A stretch of 43,622 bases of DNA. Origin: Cyclobacteriaceae bacterium. GTDB taxonomy: Bacteria; Bacteroidota; Bacteroidia; Cytophagales; Cyclobacteriaceae. Under the pieces are notes generated by a model, which saw only the letters and a program-made list of their open reading frames with translations, was not told where the DNA came from and made no database searches. Shown piece after piece: positions 16,281 through 25,676 of this stretch. Made by a program: the position numbers and the translations under genes. Position 1 is the first letter of the stretch. Each line of letters opens with the position of its first letter. The DNA lies in NCBI GenBank assembly GCA_020436125.1, contig JAGQYK010000026.1:1-43622 (forward strand). The letters run 5' to 3'.

Positions 16281-17501
16281 ATGAAACGATTAAAAACAAA
16301 ATTTACCAATAAAGAAGGGCAGGAGTTAGCGGCAAGAATGGAGTTACCTGCTAATGGTCATCCTCATAACTATGCCATATTTGCACATTGTTTCACTTGC
16401 AACAAGAACCTGAATGCTATCAGGAATGTGGTAAACAATATGACGGAGGCAGGCTTCGGTGTTTTGAGTTTTGACTTTACTGGGCTGGGCGAAAGTGAGG
16501 GTGATTTTGCGGATACTAATTTTTCTTCCAACGTAGAAGATATTGTTGCTGCGGCCAACTTCCTAGCAAAGGAGTATAGTGCACCCTCTTTGTTGATTGG
16601 ACATTCATTGGGTGGAGCAGCCGTGTTATTTGCTACTGATAAAATAGACAGTATTCAGGCTGTAGCCACCGTTGGCGCTCCTTCCAATCCCGAGCATGTG
16701 CAGCACCTTATTCAATCCAATGCGGAAGACATTGAGAAGAATGGTGTAGCCGAAGTTAATATTGGAGGTCGCAACTTTACCATAAAGAAGCAATTCGTTG
16801 ATGATCTGAAAAAACATACGTTACCTGGCATATTGAAGGGCATGCGCAAATCCTTACTGATTTTGCATTCACCTCAGGATGCCACCGTAGGTATTGAAAA
16901 TGCGGCAGAAATCTATACCGCGGCCCATCACCCTAAAAGTTTTATCTCCTTAGATGGAGCCGATCACCTGATGACCAATAAGGCAGATTCACAGTATGTG
17001 GGTAAAATGATTGCCTCATGGGCTGAAAGGTATCTACATATTGATAAAGACAACATCATCCAAAGTGAAGCGCAGACGGTGGTGAGTATAAAGGACAAAA
17101 CCAATAAGTTTCTAACGCAAATTCAAACAGGGAAGCATTCAATTCTTGCAGACGAACCTACGGACGTAGGTGGGGAAGATCTAGGTCCATCTCCTTATCA
17201 ATTGCTCACTTCAGCATTGGGGGCGTGCACGGCTATGACCATGCGCATGTATGCAGATCGAAAAGGTTGGGAAGTGGAGGAGATCAAGGTTCACCTCAAC
17301 CATGATAAGCGCTACAGTGAGGATTGTGCAGACTGTGAAAAACCAACTAGCAAGATCGATCACTTTGAACGAATCATTGAAGTGGATAGCCAGTTGGATG
17401 AGAAGCAACTACAACGCTTGCTGGAAATTGCCAATAAGTGCCCTGTTCATCGCACATTGGAGGGTGATGTCAAGGTGGTGACAACGCTAAAAGAATCTTA
17501 A
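16281..17501 (+). CDS. Alpha/beta hydrolase fused to an OsmC-family domain
   Basis: The 406-aa protein joins two enzymes. Residues 1-255 form an alpha/beta hydrolase with nucleophile S109 in IGHSLGGA, acid D200 in SPQDATV and histidine H229 in GADHLM; FAHCFTCNKN is the oxyanion region. Residues 265-406 form an OsmC domain with the peroxidatic cysteine C316 in LGACTAMT and the resolving cysteine C387 in NKCPVHRTLEGD, the pair that reduces organic hydroperoxides. An extra CADC at 349-352 lies in the loop. The architecture is known in many bacteria and suggests cleaving an ester or thioester and reducing a peroxide on one chain; the substrate is unknown. It appears monocistronic. Confidence 0.93.
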   Translation: MKRLKTKFTNKEGQELAARMELPANGHPHNYAIFAHCFTCNKNLNAIRNVVNNMTEAGFGVLSFDFTGLGESEGDFADTNFSSNVEDIVAAANFLAKEYSAPSLLIGHSLGGAAVLFATDKIDSIQAVATVGAPSNPEHVQHLIQSNAEDIEKNGVAEVNIGGRNFTIKKQFVDDLKKHTLPGILKGMRKSLLILHSPQDATVGIENAAEIYTAAHHPKSFISLDGADHLMTNKADSQYVGKMIASWAERYLHIDKDNIIQSEAQTVVSIKDKTNKFLTQIQTGKHSILADEPTDVGGEDLGPSPYQLLTSALGACTAMTMRMYADRKGWEVEEIKVHLNHDKRYSEDCADCEKPTSKIDHFERIIEVDSQLDEKQLQRLLEIANKCPVHRTLEGDVKVVTTLKES

Positions 17502-17644
17502 TACCTCTCTATCCAACCATTAAAAATCCTCGAATAGAATCCAGTTGATCCGGTTTTGATGAATCCGGAGACAATCGAGAAACTTATTTCGAAGGCATTC
17601 GTGATTAGGGTCAAACTTTAGAACCACTAATTGCTAATTGCTCT

Positions 17645-18880
17645 ATGTCCAGGTATGTTGCCTTACTTTTAATGTCTCTTTTCGTTGTTACTGGAATCAA
17701 GGCACAGAATATAAGTCGATCAGCATATTTTGCCGGCATGCCATTTTGGGAATCTCCAATTGTTCCTTTTCAAGGTGAATACCCCTTAACAAAAACTGAA
17801 GCAGAAAAGAGAATTAATACCAAGTTTGATTACGATGCACAAAATCGTATTGTTCAGGTGAGTGTACGTGTGGGCACTCAACTAAAACCGTTTGAAGGAT
17901 TTTTTGGTAACCTCTATATCAACGCGCCTTTAACCAAGGTAAGCTACGGAGAGAAGGAAGAGCGTCACCATTTTTTTGATATCCAGGGCAATCAGATTTC
18001 GGTACTCAATAGCGTATACGAGAAGGTGTATACCAAAGATCGCTATGGTAGGAATACTTCGCTGACTTATCGTACGAAAGATGGGGGTGCTGCTACAGAT
18101 CAGTTCGACATTCAGCAATTTCAATGGGTATATGAAGAGGATGGGAGTATTTCGGAAATACGAACCGATGCAAAAGGTGAGATCGTTCCTCTGAGACGTG
18201 ATTTTCAGTTTCTGCGCACAAGAATTACTTATGGGCCCGATGGTCAGGTCAACATGCTGCAGAATATTGATGAGAAAGGAAAATTGGTTAATGCTCCCTG
18301 TGGTGCTTCAACGCTAAAATATTTCTATGATCAATATGGAAGATTTGAAAGGTGGGAGGTATACAATAAAGATGGGCAAGTAGCCATCGGTCCATCATCA
18401 ACTGCTGGTGAATACAACGTGTTTGATGGTATTGAACTCACCGGAATAGTATTTTTTAATCAGCTGGGTAATCCTGCCACCCATTGGTCTGGCGCGGAGC
18501 GATGGGGTTTTACTTATGATCAGTTTGGCAATAAAACATCCCTGCGGTATTTGGACGCAGAGGGAAAACCAAAATTGGCCAACAGAGGATATGCAGGCAT
18601 TCAGTACGAATGGGATGACACAGGGCGATTTTTAAACGCTCAGATTTATATTGGTGTGGACGGTAAGCCGATGAACCATCCATCGTTGGATATCTCTACC
18701 ATAAAGTACAAACACAATGACGAAGGTTTAGTCATTGAAACCACCCACTTCAATGACAAAGGAGAGTTGACCAACAGGAAAGACAACAAAATTGCCACCG
18801 TGAAATATGTTTACGATGATCAAGGCAAGTTGATCGCTACAAAAAGTTTTAATGTAAAAGGTAAAGAGATTGTACTATGA
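17645..18880 (+). CDS. Secreted YD-repeat-like protein
   Basis: The 411-aa product has a signal peptide (MSRYVALLLMSLFVVTGIKAQ). The rest is a chain of beta-hairpin units with aromatic/Asp/Gly turns such as FDYDAQNRIVQV, FTYDQFGNKTSLRYLDAEGKP, YEWDDTGRFLNA and YVYDDQGKLIATKSFNVKGK, which resemble RHS/YD repeats but without the core or toxin end. It overlaps the following cytochrome gene by ATGA (18877-18880), so both are translated together. It may be a periplasmic or surface scaffold for the oxidoreductase downstream; that is inferred only from the operon. Confidence 0.75.
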   Translation: MSRYVALLLMSLFVVTGIKAQNISRSAYFAGMPFWESPIVPFQGEYPLTKTEAEKRINTKFDYDAQNRIVQVSVRVGTQLKPFEGFFGNLYINAPLTKVSYGEKEERHHFFDIQGNQISVLNSVYEKVYTKDRYGRNTSLTYRTKDGGAATDQFDIQQFQWVYEEDGSISEIRTDAKGEIVPLRRDFQFLRTRITYGPDGQVNMLQNIDEKGKLVNAPCGASTLKYFYDQYGRFERWEVYNKDGQVAIGPSSTAGEYNVFDGIELTGIVFFNQLGNPATHWSGAERWGFTYDQFGNKTSLRYLDAEGKPKLANRGYAGIQYEWDDTGRFLNAQIYIGVDGKPMNHPSLDISTIKYKHNDEGLVIETTHFNDKGELTNRKDNKIATVKYVYDDQGKLIATKSFNVKGKEIVL

Positions 18881-19236
18881 ACAAATACTTATTTTTGATT
18901 GCGTTTCCGCTATTTGCTGTTTACGCATGTTCCAGTTATACGAGTGAACAAAAGGCTATGCTGGAAAGAGGAAGTGAAGTGTACATCACACATTGTGTAA
19001 GCTGTCATGGTACCAATGGTGACGGCATGCAGGGTGCATACCCATCATTAATTAAGCCAGAGATTGCACAACTACATACTGAAAGGGCAGTCAAATTAAT
19101 TCGGGACGGTTCTGGGTTTGAGGGTGGAATGAAACCCATCTCACTGACAGATCAGGAATTAATTGAGGTAGTAAACTATATACAAAATACCTGGGGCAAC
19201 CGGGCTGAATTTATCGCTGACATTTCAAACAAATAG
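18877..19236 (+). CDS. Cytochrome c lipoprotein
   Basis: The 119-aa protein starts with a lipoprotein signal ending in AVYAC (C18). The mature class I cytochrome c binds haem through C40, C43 and H44 in [12 protein letters not shown], with M85 in GGMKPISL as the likely sixth ligand and the terminal helix [14 protein letters not shown]. It would take electrons on the periplasmic side. Its start overlaps the stop of the YD-repeat-like gene, and the molybdenum hydroxylase small subunit starts five bases after its stop, so it is most likely the dedicated electron acceptor of that enzyme. Confidence 0.93.
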   Translation: MNKYLFLIAFPLFAVYACSSYTSEQKAMLERGSEVYITHCVSCHGTNGDGMQGAYPSLIKPEIAQLHTERAVKLIRDGSGFEGGMKPISLTDQELIEVVNYIQNTWGNRAEFIADISNK

Positions 19237-19240
19237 AAAT

Positions 19241-19705
19241 ATGGCATCATATCAACTAACGGTCAATGGAAAGAATCATCAGGTAGAGGTGGATTCTGAT
19301 ACACCTTTGTTATGGGTATTAAGAGATACCTTAAAAATGTACGGTACCAAGTACGGTTGCGGAATAGCACAATGTGGCTCTTGTACGGTGCATGTAGACG
19401 GTACACCGATACGCTCCTGCTGTGTACCCATTGAAAAGCTTCAGGGTAAAAACATTATTACCATTGAAGGTTTGTCGGAAAACAATGACCACCCGGTCCA
19501 ATTGGCATGGAAAGAAATTGATGTGCCGCAATGTGGTTATTGTCAAACGGGACAAATCATGACAGCTGCGGCTTTGCTGGAGCGAAAGCCCAATCCCACC
19601 GATGAGGAAATTGTAAGAGCGATGAAAGGAAATCTGTGTCGTTGTGGTACTTATCCAAGAATTAAAAAAGCAATTCAAGAGGCAGTAAAAATGAAACAAG
19701 CATGA
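19241..19705 (+). CDS. (2Fe-2S) small subunit of an isoquinoline 1-oxidoreductase-type molybdenum hydroxylase
   Basis: The 154-aa subunit carries two [2Fe-2S] clusters of the xanthine-dehydrogenase family. The plant-ferredoxin-type N-terminal cluster uses C40, C45, C48 and C60 ([17 protein letters not shown]). The C-terminal four-helix cluster uses C98, C101, C133 and C135 (QCGYCQTGQ and NLCRCGTY). It has no signal of its own and would be carried out with the Tat-exported large subunit. It overlaps the large-subunit gene by four bases (ATGA at 19702). Confidence 0.95.
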   Translation: MASYQLTVNGKNHQVEVDSDTPLLWVLRDTLKMYGTKYGCGIAQCGSCTVHVDGTPIRSCCVPIEKLQGKNIITIEGLSENNDHPVQLAWKEIDVPQCGYCQTGQIMTAAALLERKPNPTDEEIVRAMKGNLCRCGTYPRIKKAIQEAVKMKQA

Positions 19706-21891
19706 AGACGACACGTAGAAATTTCCTCAAAGTATCAGCCTTAGCAGGCGGTGGTTTTGCTATGGCTATTGCTATGCCTGCAAGTTCTGGCATCATTAAC
19801 ACTACTTCGGCAGCTTCTTCTTTTGATTTAGGTGCTTATCTCAGTATAGATACAGAGGGTAACATCACTTTTTTGTTGACTAAACATGAGATGGGACAGG
19901 GATCCGGTACTGGTTTGCCAATGATCCTGGCTGATGAATTAGGCGCGGACTGGTCTAAGCTTACCTTAAAGCGATCTGATTATACTCCCAAATTCAGCGG
20001 ACGCGAGATGGGTACTACCGGAGGGAGCGGTACCATCACGAAAATGTGGGACGTGCTCCGACAAGCTGGTGCCACTACGCGAGAGATGTTCAAGACAGCT
20101 GCTGCTAAACGCTGGAACGTGAATGTTGAAGGTCTTCATGTTGAAAATGGTTTTGTAGTGAATACCAATGGAGAAAAATTAGGTTTCGGTGAATTGGCTG
20201 AAGAGGCATCGCAACAGGAAGTTCCGTCTGATGTGAAGTTAAAGACTCCATCTGAATTTAAATACATTGGTCAACCCGTAAAGAACCTGATCACCGATGA
20301 GGTAGTGAGTGGGAAGGCCAACTATGGTATCAATACTGAGGTAGAGGGAATGGTGTATGCAGCCATTGAACGTTGTCCTGTTTATAAGGGAAAGCTGGTT
20401 TCATTTGATGATACCGAAGCAAGAAAGATCACAGGTGTTATTGATGTGATACCGGTTCCTAATATAGAACCTGTGGAGGCAGGACAGCATGTGCAGGAGG
20501 GTGTTGCGGTCATCGCTACTTCAACATGGTCGGCTTTTAAAGCAAAGAAACTGCTTCGCATTGAATGGGATAACGGGGAAAATGGCAATGAGAGCATAGA
20601 TAGTCTTTTGGGAAGAATGGGATCCCCAGAATATACAGAAGGCTACAAAAAAGGTGAGTTTGATAAGTTGTCCACTACAGAAGGATATGAGTTGGTGGAG
20701 GCGGAATATGACAATCCTTATCAGGCGCATGCACTGATGGAACCGATTAATGCTACAGCTCATTTTAAAGGGGATAGCTGTGAGGTATGGGTAGGAACGC
20801 AGTCGGGAGAAAGGGTGGCTATGGAAGTGCAAAAGATTACAGGATTGCCCAAAGAAAAAATTACCGTCCATGTGCTCAACTCTGGCGGATCTTTTGGTAG
20901 AAGGTATTATTCTGATTCTTCCATGGAGGTAGCCTATTTGACTAAAGTGCTTAATAAGCCTGTTAAACTTACCTGGTCACGGGAAGATGAAATTGCACAT
21001 GATTACTTTCATCCATACCAAAGAAGTACCCATAAGGCCATTATCAACCCTGAGAAAAAAGTAGTAGGATGGTATGCGGGTCTTGTGAGAACGGAGGAGT
21101 ATTTTACGGGTGCTAATGCTTGGGAAATACCCTATCAATTTGATCACATTTCTACCGAAACAAATTATGCAGGTAGCATTGTGCACGTGGGTGCGTGGCG
21201 TAGTGTAGGTGAGCACTCCAGTAGTTTAGGAAAGGAGTGTTTTATAGATGAACTGGCCATAAAACTCAACAAGGATCCATTGGAGCTAAGGCTGGAATTG
21301 TTGGAAGGGGAAATTGTGCCAGAAGGGACGGATGATTTTGCTCAGCGAATAGCAGGATACCGGAAATCAGTAGGGGAAAGATACAAAGCCGTATTGAATA
21401 GGATCAAGGAAAAAGGGTTGTGGAAATCAGCCCCAGCGGGAAAAGGAATTGGACTTGCTATTGAAAATTTTTCACGCACTGTTTGCGCACACATTGTGGA
21501 AGTGTCTTTGGATAATTCCTATAATGGATTCCGGGTAGACAAAGTAACGAGTGTGGTGCATTGTGGAACGGTAGTTAATCCACATTTCGGTCGTGGTCAG
21601 ATTGAAGGAAGTGTCATTTGGGCGCTAAGTGCTGCCAAGTACGGTGGGGTAGAAGTGAAAGAGGGAAAAGTACAGCGGGATAACTTCCATGACAACCTAT
21701 TGTTGCGTATCGATGAGACTCCGGAGATGGATGTGCATTTCATTGAGAGTGATGAACCGCCAAGTGGATTGGGCGAACCGGGGACGCCACCATTGGCTCC
21801 TGCATTATTGAATGCGTTGTATAATGCTACTGGAAAGCGGATTAGGAAGATACCTGTCGTGAAAGCAGATTTGCAGGCAGCAGCAGTTTAA
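19702..21891 (+). CDS. Molybdopterin-binding large subunit, isoquinoline 1-oxidoreductase beta type
   Basis: The 729-aa subunit starts with a textbook Tat signal, [15 protein letters not shown], so the complex is folded in the cytoplasm with its cofactor and exported. The body is a xanthine-dehydrogenase-family molybdenum-binding fold: [53 protein letters not shown], and the C-terminal [14 protein letters not shown] with the likely catalytic glutamate E692. The family hydroxylates N-heterocycles or oxidises aldehydes; the true substrate is not readable here. No FAD subunit or XdhC chaperone is adjacent, which fits a cytochrome-c-coupled two-subunit enzyme. It is followed by a strong terminator. 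Confidence 0.93.
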   Translation: MKTTRRNFLKVSALAGGGFAMAIAMPASSGIINTTSAASSFDLGAYLSIDTEGNITFLLTKHEMGQGSGTGLPMILADELGADWSKLTLKRSDYTPKFSGREMGTTGGSGTITKMWDVLRQAGATTREMFKTAAAKRWNVNVEGLHVENGFVVNTNGEKLGFGELAEEASQQEVPSDVKLKTPSEFKYIGQPVKNLITDEVVSGKANYGINTEVEGMVYAAIERCPVYKGKLVSFDDTEARKITGVIDVIPVPNIEPVEAGQHVQEGVAVIATSTWSAFKAKKLLRIEWDNGENGNESIDSLLGRMGSPEYTEGYKKGEFDKLSTTEGYELVEAEYDNPYQAHALMEPINATAHFKGDSCEVWVGTQSGERVAMEVQKITGLPKEKITVHVLNSGGSFGRRYYSDSSMEVAYLTKVLNKPVKLTWSREDEIAHDYFHPYQRSTHKAIINPEKKVVGWYAGLVRTEEYFTGANAWEIPYQFDHISTETNYAGSIVHVGAWRSVGEHSSSLGKECFIDELAIKLNKDPLELRLELLEGEIVPEGTDDFAQRIAGYRKSVGERYKAVLNRIKEKGLWKSAPAGKGIGLAIENFSRTVCAHIVEVSLDNSYNGFRVDKVTSVVHCGTVVNPHFGRGQIEGSVIWALSAAKYGGVEVKEGKVQRDNFHDNLLLRIDETPEMDVHFIESDEPPSGLGEPGTPPLAPALLNALYNATGKRIRKIPVVKADLQAAAV

Positions 21892-21915
21892 GATCGTGCT
21901 TGGGATAGGTTGTGT

Positions 21916-21949
21916 AAAACCTCTTGGTACCACGGTACCAGGAGGTTTT
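21916..21949. terminator. Bidirectional hairpin terminator after the hydroxylase operon
   Basis: AAAACCTC (21916-21923) pairs with GAGGTTTT (21942-21949), and inside it TGGTAC pairs with GTACCA around CACG. A-run on one side and T-run on the other let it work for the plus-strand operon and for the convergent permease gene. Confidence 0.85.
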
Positions 21950-21960
21950 CACTAATGTAC

Positions 21961-24609
21961 TTAATTATCTCTAAGTGTCTCCGCAGGATTGATGGTGACT
22001 GCCTTAAACAAATGGTAGCTGATAGTCAATATTGTAATAATCAGAATGGCACCCATCGTGATAGCAAAGAACCAAGGAGATATGTCAATGTGATAGGCAA
22101 AATTGCTCAACCATATGTTCATCACGTACCCTACCAAAGGCCAGGATAAAATGGTGGCGATAACTACCAGTGATAAAAAGCTCTTTCCGGTAAGGAGTAT
22201 GATGGATTGAATAGGAGCACCTAATACCCTGCGAATACTGATCTGCTTTACTTTACCTGCAAGAGAGATAGCAGCAAGACTATATAGACCCAGGCATGCT
22301 ATGCCGGTGGCTAGAATAGTGAAAAACTGTATAACACTTGCGAAGAATGTTTCTTTCTGGTACAAAGATTCAAGGTAATCATCTACAAACTGAAATTCGA
22401 ATGGAACATTAGGGAAAGATTCCTTCCAGGTTGATTCTATATTGTTTAAAGTGTTGTACATATTGTTGCCCTGAAATCTGACCGCAAGTTGTCCAAGGTT
22501 AGTGAAGGGCATGATGATGGCCATGGGTGAAATAGCTTGATGCAATGAATTGAAATGGAAATCTTTGATTACCCCTATGATTTCTCTTTCAGTGCCTCCA
22601 GTGAAGATTACGCGCTTGCCCAATGGTTCGGTGAGCCCAAGTGTTTTAACTGCAGTTTCGTTGAGAATAATGGACTCAGTGGAATCCCTGTTGAAGTCTT
22701 CCGAAAAGTAACGTCCTTCTACAAGCTCGAGCCCCATGGTAGGGAGAAAGTTATAATCAGTTTGAAGGTAATTCATTTGAATAGCGTCTTCTGGATCCTG
22801 CAAGGGTAAACGAAGAGGGCTACTGCTCAATCCTTCTCCCATAATGTGACTCACCTGACTGATAGACTGAATGTTTGAATTAGTTTTTAATTGATTTTGA
22901 AGTGCTTCCGTTTTGCCCAATACCTGATCACTACCGATATTAATACTTACTATACCTTCCTTTTGGAATCCTAAGCTTTTATTGGAAAAGAATTCAATTT
23001 GTTGGCCAATGATCAGACTGACAGCAACAAGGGTTGCTGATAAGGCAAATTGAAAACCGATCAGAAAGTTGCGCAAGTAGCCTTCTTTCAATTTGAATGT
23101 TCCTTTAAGGAGTTCGAGAGAAGAGATGGAGGAAAGTCGTAAGGCTGGAAATATACCAGAAACTATTCCGATGAGGATAACAAATACTATCAATGCCAAG
23201 CTATAGATGAGCAGGGAAGGTGTATCCAGGTATAATTTGGAAGTAATGGACGTGGGTAGGAATGTTTGTCCTACCATGACTAGTGCTATTGCAAATACCA
23301 GAGACAATAGCGTGTAAAGGACAGACTCCAGAATAAACTGAAGAATAAGTTTGCTCTTAGTAGATCCAAGCACCTTGCGCATTGCAATCTCTTTGAACCT
23401 AGACATTGACATGGCAATGGAAAGGTTGATGTAGTTAAAGGAAGCAATGAGAATAATAAGAAAACCAACCACCATAAGACTGTATATGGTGGTGTAACTA
23501 TTTACCTTAAATATATTGTTTGGGTTTCCTAAAGAAGAGGAGCCAAGGTAAATATCATCCAAAGGTTGTAGAAGCACACTCATTTGTTGTTGTGCAAACC
23601 TTTCTTCACTGGCCTTATAATGGTTGATGATTTTTGTTTCTAATTCTGGGATATTTACACCTTCATGGGTTTTTACATATGTGAGAAAACCCATCCATGA
23701 CCAGCTTTGTAAATCGGCAAGATATCCATCCGGCACTACGTAGGTTTGAAATGAAATCAACATTTCAAAGTAAAAGTGAGAGTTGTGGGGTACATCTTTC
23801 GCAATTCCAGTAACCTGTAGGGGACCGACACCATCCATCATTATGATTTTATTGATGGGGTCATTATCTCCAAAATATTTTTTGGCAATACTTTCACTTA
23901 TTACCACACTATTAGGTTGGTGCAAAGCTCTCATTCGGTTACCGCGAACCAGCTCAAAATCAAAAATTTTAAGGAAGGAAGAATCTGCATAAAAAACATG
24001 GTCTTCATAGTAAGTGGCATCACCATATTGAATCAAGGGTCTGTCAGCATATCTTACTCTGGTAGCTAGCTCTACTTCTGGGAAGTTGGAGGTAAGTGCT
24101 GGTGCCAATGCAGGAGGAGCCTGCGGATAAGTTATTTCTGCTTCGCCCCGGACGAAGTGATTTAGTACTCTATAAATGCGCTGATTGTCTGTATGGAACT
24201 TGTCATAGCTTAGTTCCGAGAAAACATAAACAGAAATCATGATCACACTGGCCAAACCAAGTGCCAGTCCAATTAAATTGATGTAAGAGTGAGGTCTACT
24301 CTTGACAATATTCCTTAGCGCTACTTTAAGAAAGTTGCCAGCTAAAGACGAACTTCGTTTTGAATGTGGAGATGAATTCAGGCTTTTGGCTTTGTAATAC
24401 TCCTTGGATAGTCCTTCCAGATCGCCAATCTTCTCTTGGGTTACTTTATGGAAAGCTTTTTCTTCCGTGTATCCTTGGTTGACCAGGTCATCAATGGCAT
24501 CACTGACATGAGATATTAATTCTTCTGATGTACCAGGTTCAAAACCTTCATACTTCCTCAGGCTTTTCTTCCACTGTTCTAAAGCTTGTTCTAGATTGAA
24601 TGGACTCAT
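21961..24609 (-). CDS. ABC transporter permease, MacB/FtsX type, with N-terminal prefix domain
   Basis: The 882-aa protein has a cytoplasmic helical prefix (1-75: LEQALEQWKKSLRKYEGFEPGTSEELISHV), then two FtsX/MacB-type halves. Each half has a transmembrane helix near LIGLALGLASVIMISVYVF or FLIGFQFALSATLVAVSLI, a periplasmic MacB_PCD-like domain, and an FtsX triple helix (about 385-500 and 770-880). The final SIRRVLGAPIQSI motif is typical. Such permeases work with a MacB-type ATPase, which is not encoded here. The gene begins three bases after the PadR stop, so the two form an operon. Likely roles are lipoprotein or peptide export or envelope stress; unproven. Confidence 0.9.
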   Translation of the reverse strand: MSPFNLEQALEQWKKSLRKYEGFEPGTSEELISHVSDAIDDLVNQGYTEEKAFHKVTQEKIGDLEGLSKEYYKAKSLNSSPHSKRSSSLAGNFLKVALRNIVKSRPHSYINLIGLALGLASVIMISVYVFSELSYDKFHTDNQRIYRVLNHFVRGEAEITYPQAPPALAPALTSNFPEVELATRVRYADRPLIQYGDATYYEDHVFYADSSFLKIFDFELVRGNRMRALHQPNSVVISESIAKKYFGDNDPINKIIMMDGVGPLQVTGIAKDVPHNSHFYFEMLISFQTYVVPDGYLADLQSWSWMGFLTYVKTHEGVNIPELETKIINHYKASEERFAQQQMSVLLQPLDDIYLGSSSLGNPNNIFKVNSYTTIYSLMVVGFLIILIASFNYINLSIAMSMSRFKEIAMRKVLGSTKSKLILQFILESVLYTLLSLVFAIALVMVGQTFLPTSITSKLYLDTPSLLIYSLALIVFVILIGIVSGIFPALRLSSISSLELLKGTFKLKEGYLRNFLIGFQFALSATLVAVSLIIGQQIEFFSNKSLGFQKEGIVSINIGSDQVLGKTEALQNQLKTNSNIQSISQVSHIMGEGLSSSPLRLPLQDPEDAIQMNYLQTDYNFLPTMGLELVEGRYFSEDFNRDSTESIILNETAVKTLGLTEPLGKRVIFTGGTEREIIGVIKDFHFNSLHQAISPMAIIMPFTNLGQLAVRFQGNNMYNTLNNIESTWKESFPNVPFEFQFVDDYLESLYQKETFFASVIQFFTILATGIACLGLYSLAAISLAGKVKQISIRRVLGAPIQSIILLTGKSFLSLVVIATILSWPLVGYVMNIWLSNFAYHIDISPWFFAITMGAILIITILTISYHLFKAVTINPAETLRDN

Positions 24610-24612
24610 AGT

Positions 24613-24939
24613 TTATGCGGGTTTCCAGATTTGAACTAAGAAGGAATGCAATTGCAGCCATTCCGCTTTTTTATCTTCAAGCACTTCATGTCCGGCTTTT
24701 GTGATGTGATAGTACTTTCTCTTCTTACCACTGTCGCCTTCTACCCATCGTGATGCAATGAGCTTATTTTTTTCCATCCGTTGCAATACTGGATAGAGCA
24801 TGGCTTCACTCCATTCTAATTGACCGCCTGATTTTTCAGCCACTTCTTTGATGAGTTTGTAGCCGTAACTTTCACCTTTGGCAAGAATGGATAAAATGAC
24901 AGGTAGGGTAGAAGCAGCAATGAGCTCTTTGGAAGCCAT
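24613..24939 (-). CDS. PadR family transcriptional regulator
   Basis: The 108-aa protein is a short PadR-s1-like winged helix: ILSILAKGESYGYKLIKEVAEKSGG (helices 1-2), LEWSEAMLYPVLQRMEKNKLIASRWVEG (recognition helix and wing), KKRKYYHITKAGHEVLEDKKAEWLQL (dimer helix). PadR proteins usually repress adjacent transporter genes and are released by small hydrophobic ligands or phenolics. It is the first gene of the operon with the ABC permease, and a 25-bp palindrome lies directly upstream, so autorepression is likely. Confidence 0.92.
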   Translation of the reverse strand: MASKELIAASTLPVILSILAKGESYGYKLIKEVAEKSGGQLEWSEAMLYPVLQRMEKNKLIASRWVEGDSGKKRKYYHITKAGHEVLEDKKAEWLQLHSFLVQIWKPA

Positions 24940-24953
24940 AAGTAGTATTGGTT

Positions 24954-24978
24954 TTATACCTAATACGATTAGGTATAA
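24954..24978. promoter_or_regulatory. Candidate PadR operator palindrome
   Basis: TTATACCTAAT (24954-24964) and ATTAGGTATAA (24968-24978) are exact reverse complements, separated by ACG. The site lies 15 bases before the PadR start codon and between PadR and a divergent GNAT gene. Position and symmetry are what a PadR dimer operator overlapping its own promoter would show. Confidence 0.7.
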
Positions 24979-25028
24979 TAAAGGTTTTAACTTTTTGTGT
25001 TTTATTTACTGCTGAGGCATCATGTGAG

Positions 25029-25056
25029 TTTGAATTAGCACTTTTTACTACTTTTA
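25029..25056 (+). promoter_or_regulatory. Possible promoter of the GNAT gene
   Basis: TTTG (25029-25032) is followed after 16 bases by TACTTTTA (25049-25056), which matches TAnnTTTG in six or seven positions. It lies about 24 bases before ATG 25080. The spacing is a little short for the consensus. Confidence 0.35.
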
Positions 25057-25079
25057 GAAGTAAGTCAATATTCAATAGG

Positions 25080-25676
25080 ATGAACAAATGGTTAAATGAA
25101 ATTGAACTAGAAGGCGACCTGGTGAGGCTTGTGCCTCTACGGAAGGATTTTAGAGATAATCTTGTACTTGCTGCTACAGATGGTGAGTTATGGAAATGTT
25201 GGTATACGTCTGTTCCATCTGAAAAAACCATTGATGGTTATATTGAATTAGTATTGGATGAATTGATCAAGGATAAGGCGCTTCCTTTTGTTGTGATAGA
25301 GAAGAAGACCAATAAAGTTATAGGATCAACACGTTTTTGTAATGCCACTCCTCAGCACCGAAGAGTAGAAATAGGATACACCTGGTATGCTAAAACGTAT
25401 CAGAAAACAGGAGTCAATACTGAGTGTAAATACCTTTTACTTACTCATGCTTTTGATACATTAAATTGTATCGCTGTAGAATTTCGTACGCATTGGTATA
25501 ATACGGCATCAAGAAATGCGATAAGTAGATTGGGAGCAAAGCAGGATGGTGTGTTGCGTAATCACCAGATTGATGCTGAAGGAGCACTTAGAGATACGGT
25601 TGTTTTCTCCATCCTGCGGGAAGAATGGCCGACAGTTAGAAAATCTCTTTTGTTTAAAATGAACCAATATCAGTAA
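25080..25676 (+). CDS. GNAT family N-acetyltransferase (RimJ/RimL-like)
   Basis: The 198-aa product starts MNKWLNEIELEGDLVRLVPL. It shows the RimJ/RimL-type acetyltransferase layout: the substrate-side N-terminus, central strands VVIEKKTNKVIGSTRF, RRVEIGYTWYAKTYQKTGVNTECKYLLL (acetyl-CoA loop region), and the C-terminal FRTHWYNTASRNAISRLGAKQDGVLRNH. The Q/R-x-x-G-x-G/A loop is present as YQKTGVN, somewhat divergent. An upstream ATG at 24948 would include 44 unlikely residues and run through the PadR operator. It ends tail to tail with the FMN reductase with seven bases overlapping. Confidence 0.88.
   Translation: MNKWLNEIELEGDLVRLVPLRKDFRDNLVLAATDGELWKCWYTSVPSEKTIDGYIELVLDELIKDKALPFVVIEKKTNKVIGSTRFCNATPQHRRVEIGYTWYAKTYQKTGVNTECKYLLLTHAFDTLNCIAVEFRTHWYNTASRNAISRLGAKQDGVLRNHQIDAEGALRDTVVFSILREEWPTVRKSLLFKMNQYQ

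Noticed and set aside
24948-25079. Extended start for the GNAT gene
   Set aside because: The extra 44 codons run through the PadR palindrome and read as non-homologous hydrophobic sequence; ATG 25080 begins the domain.
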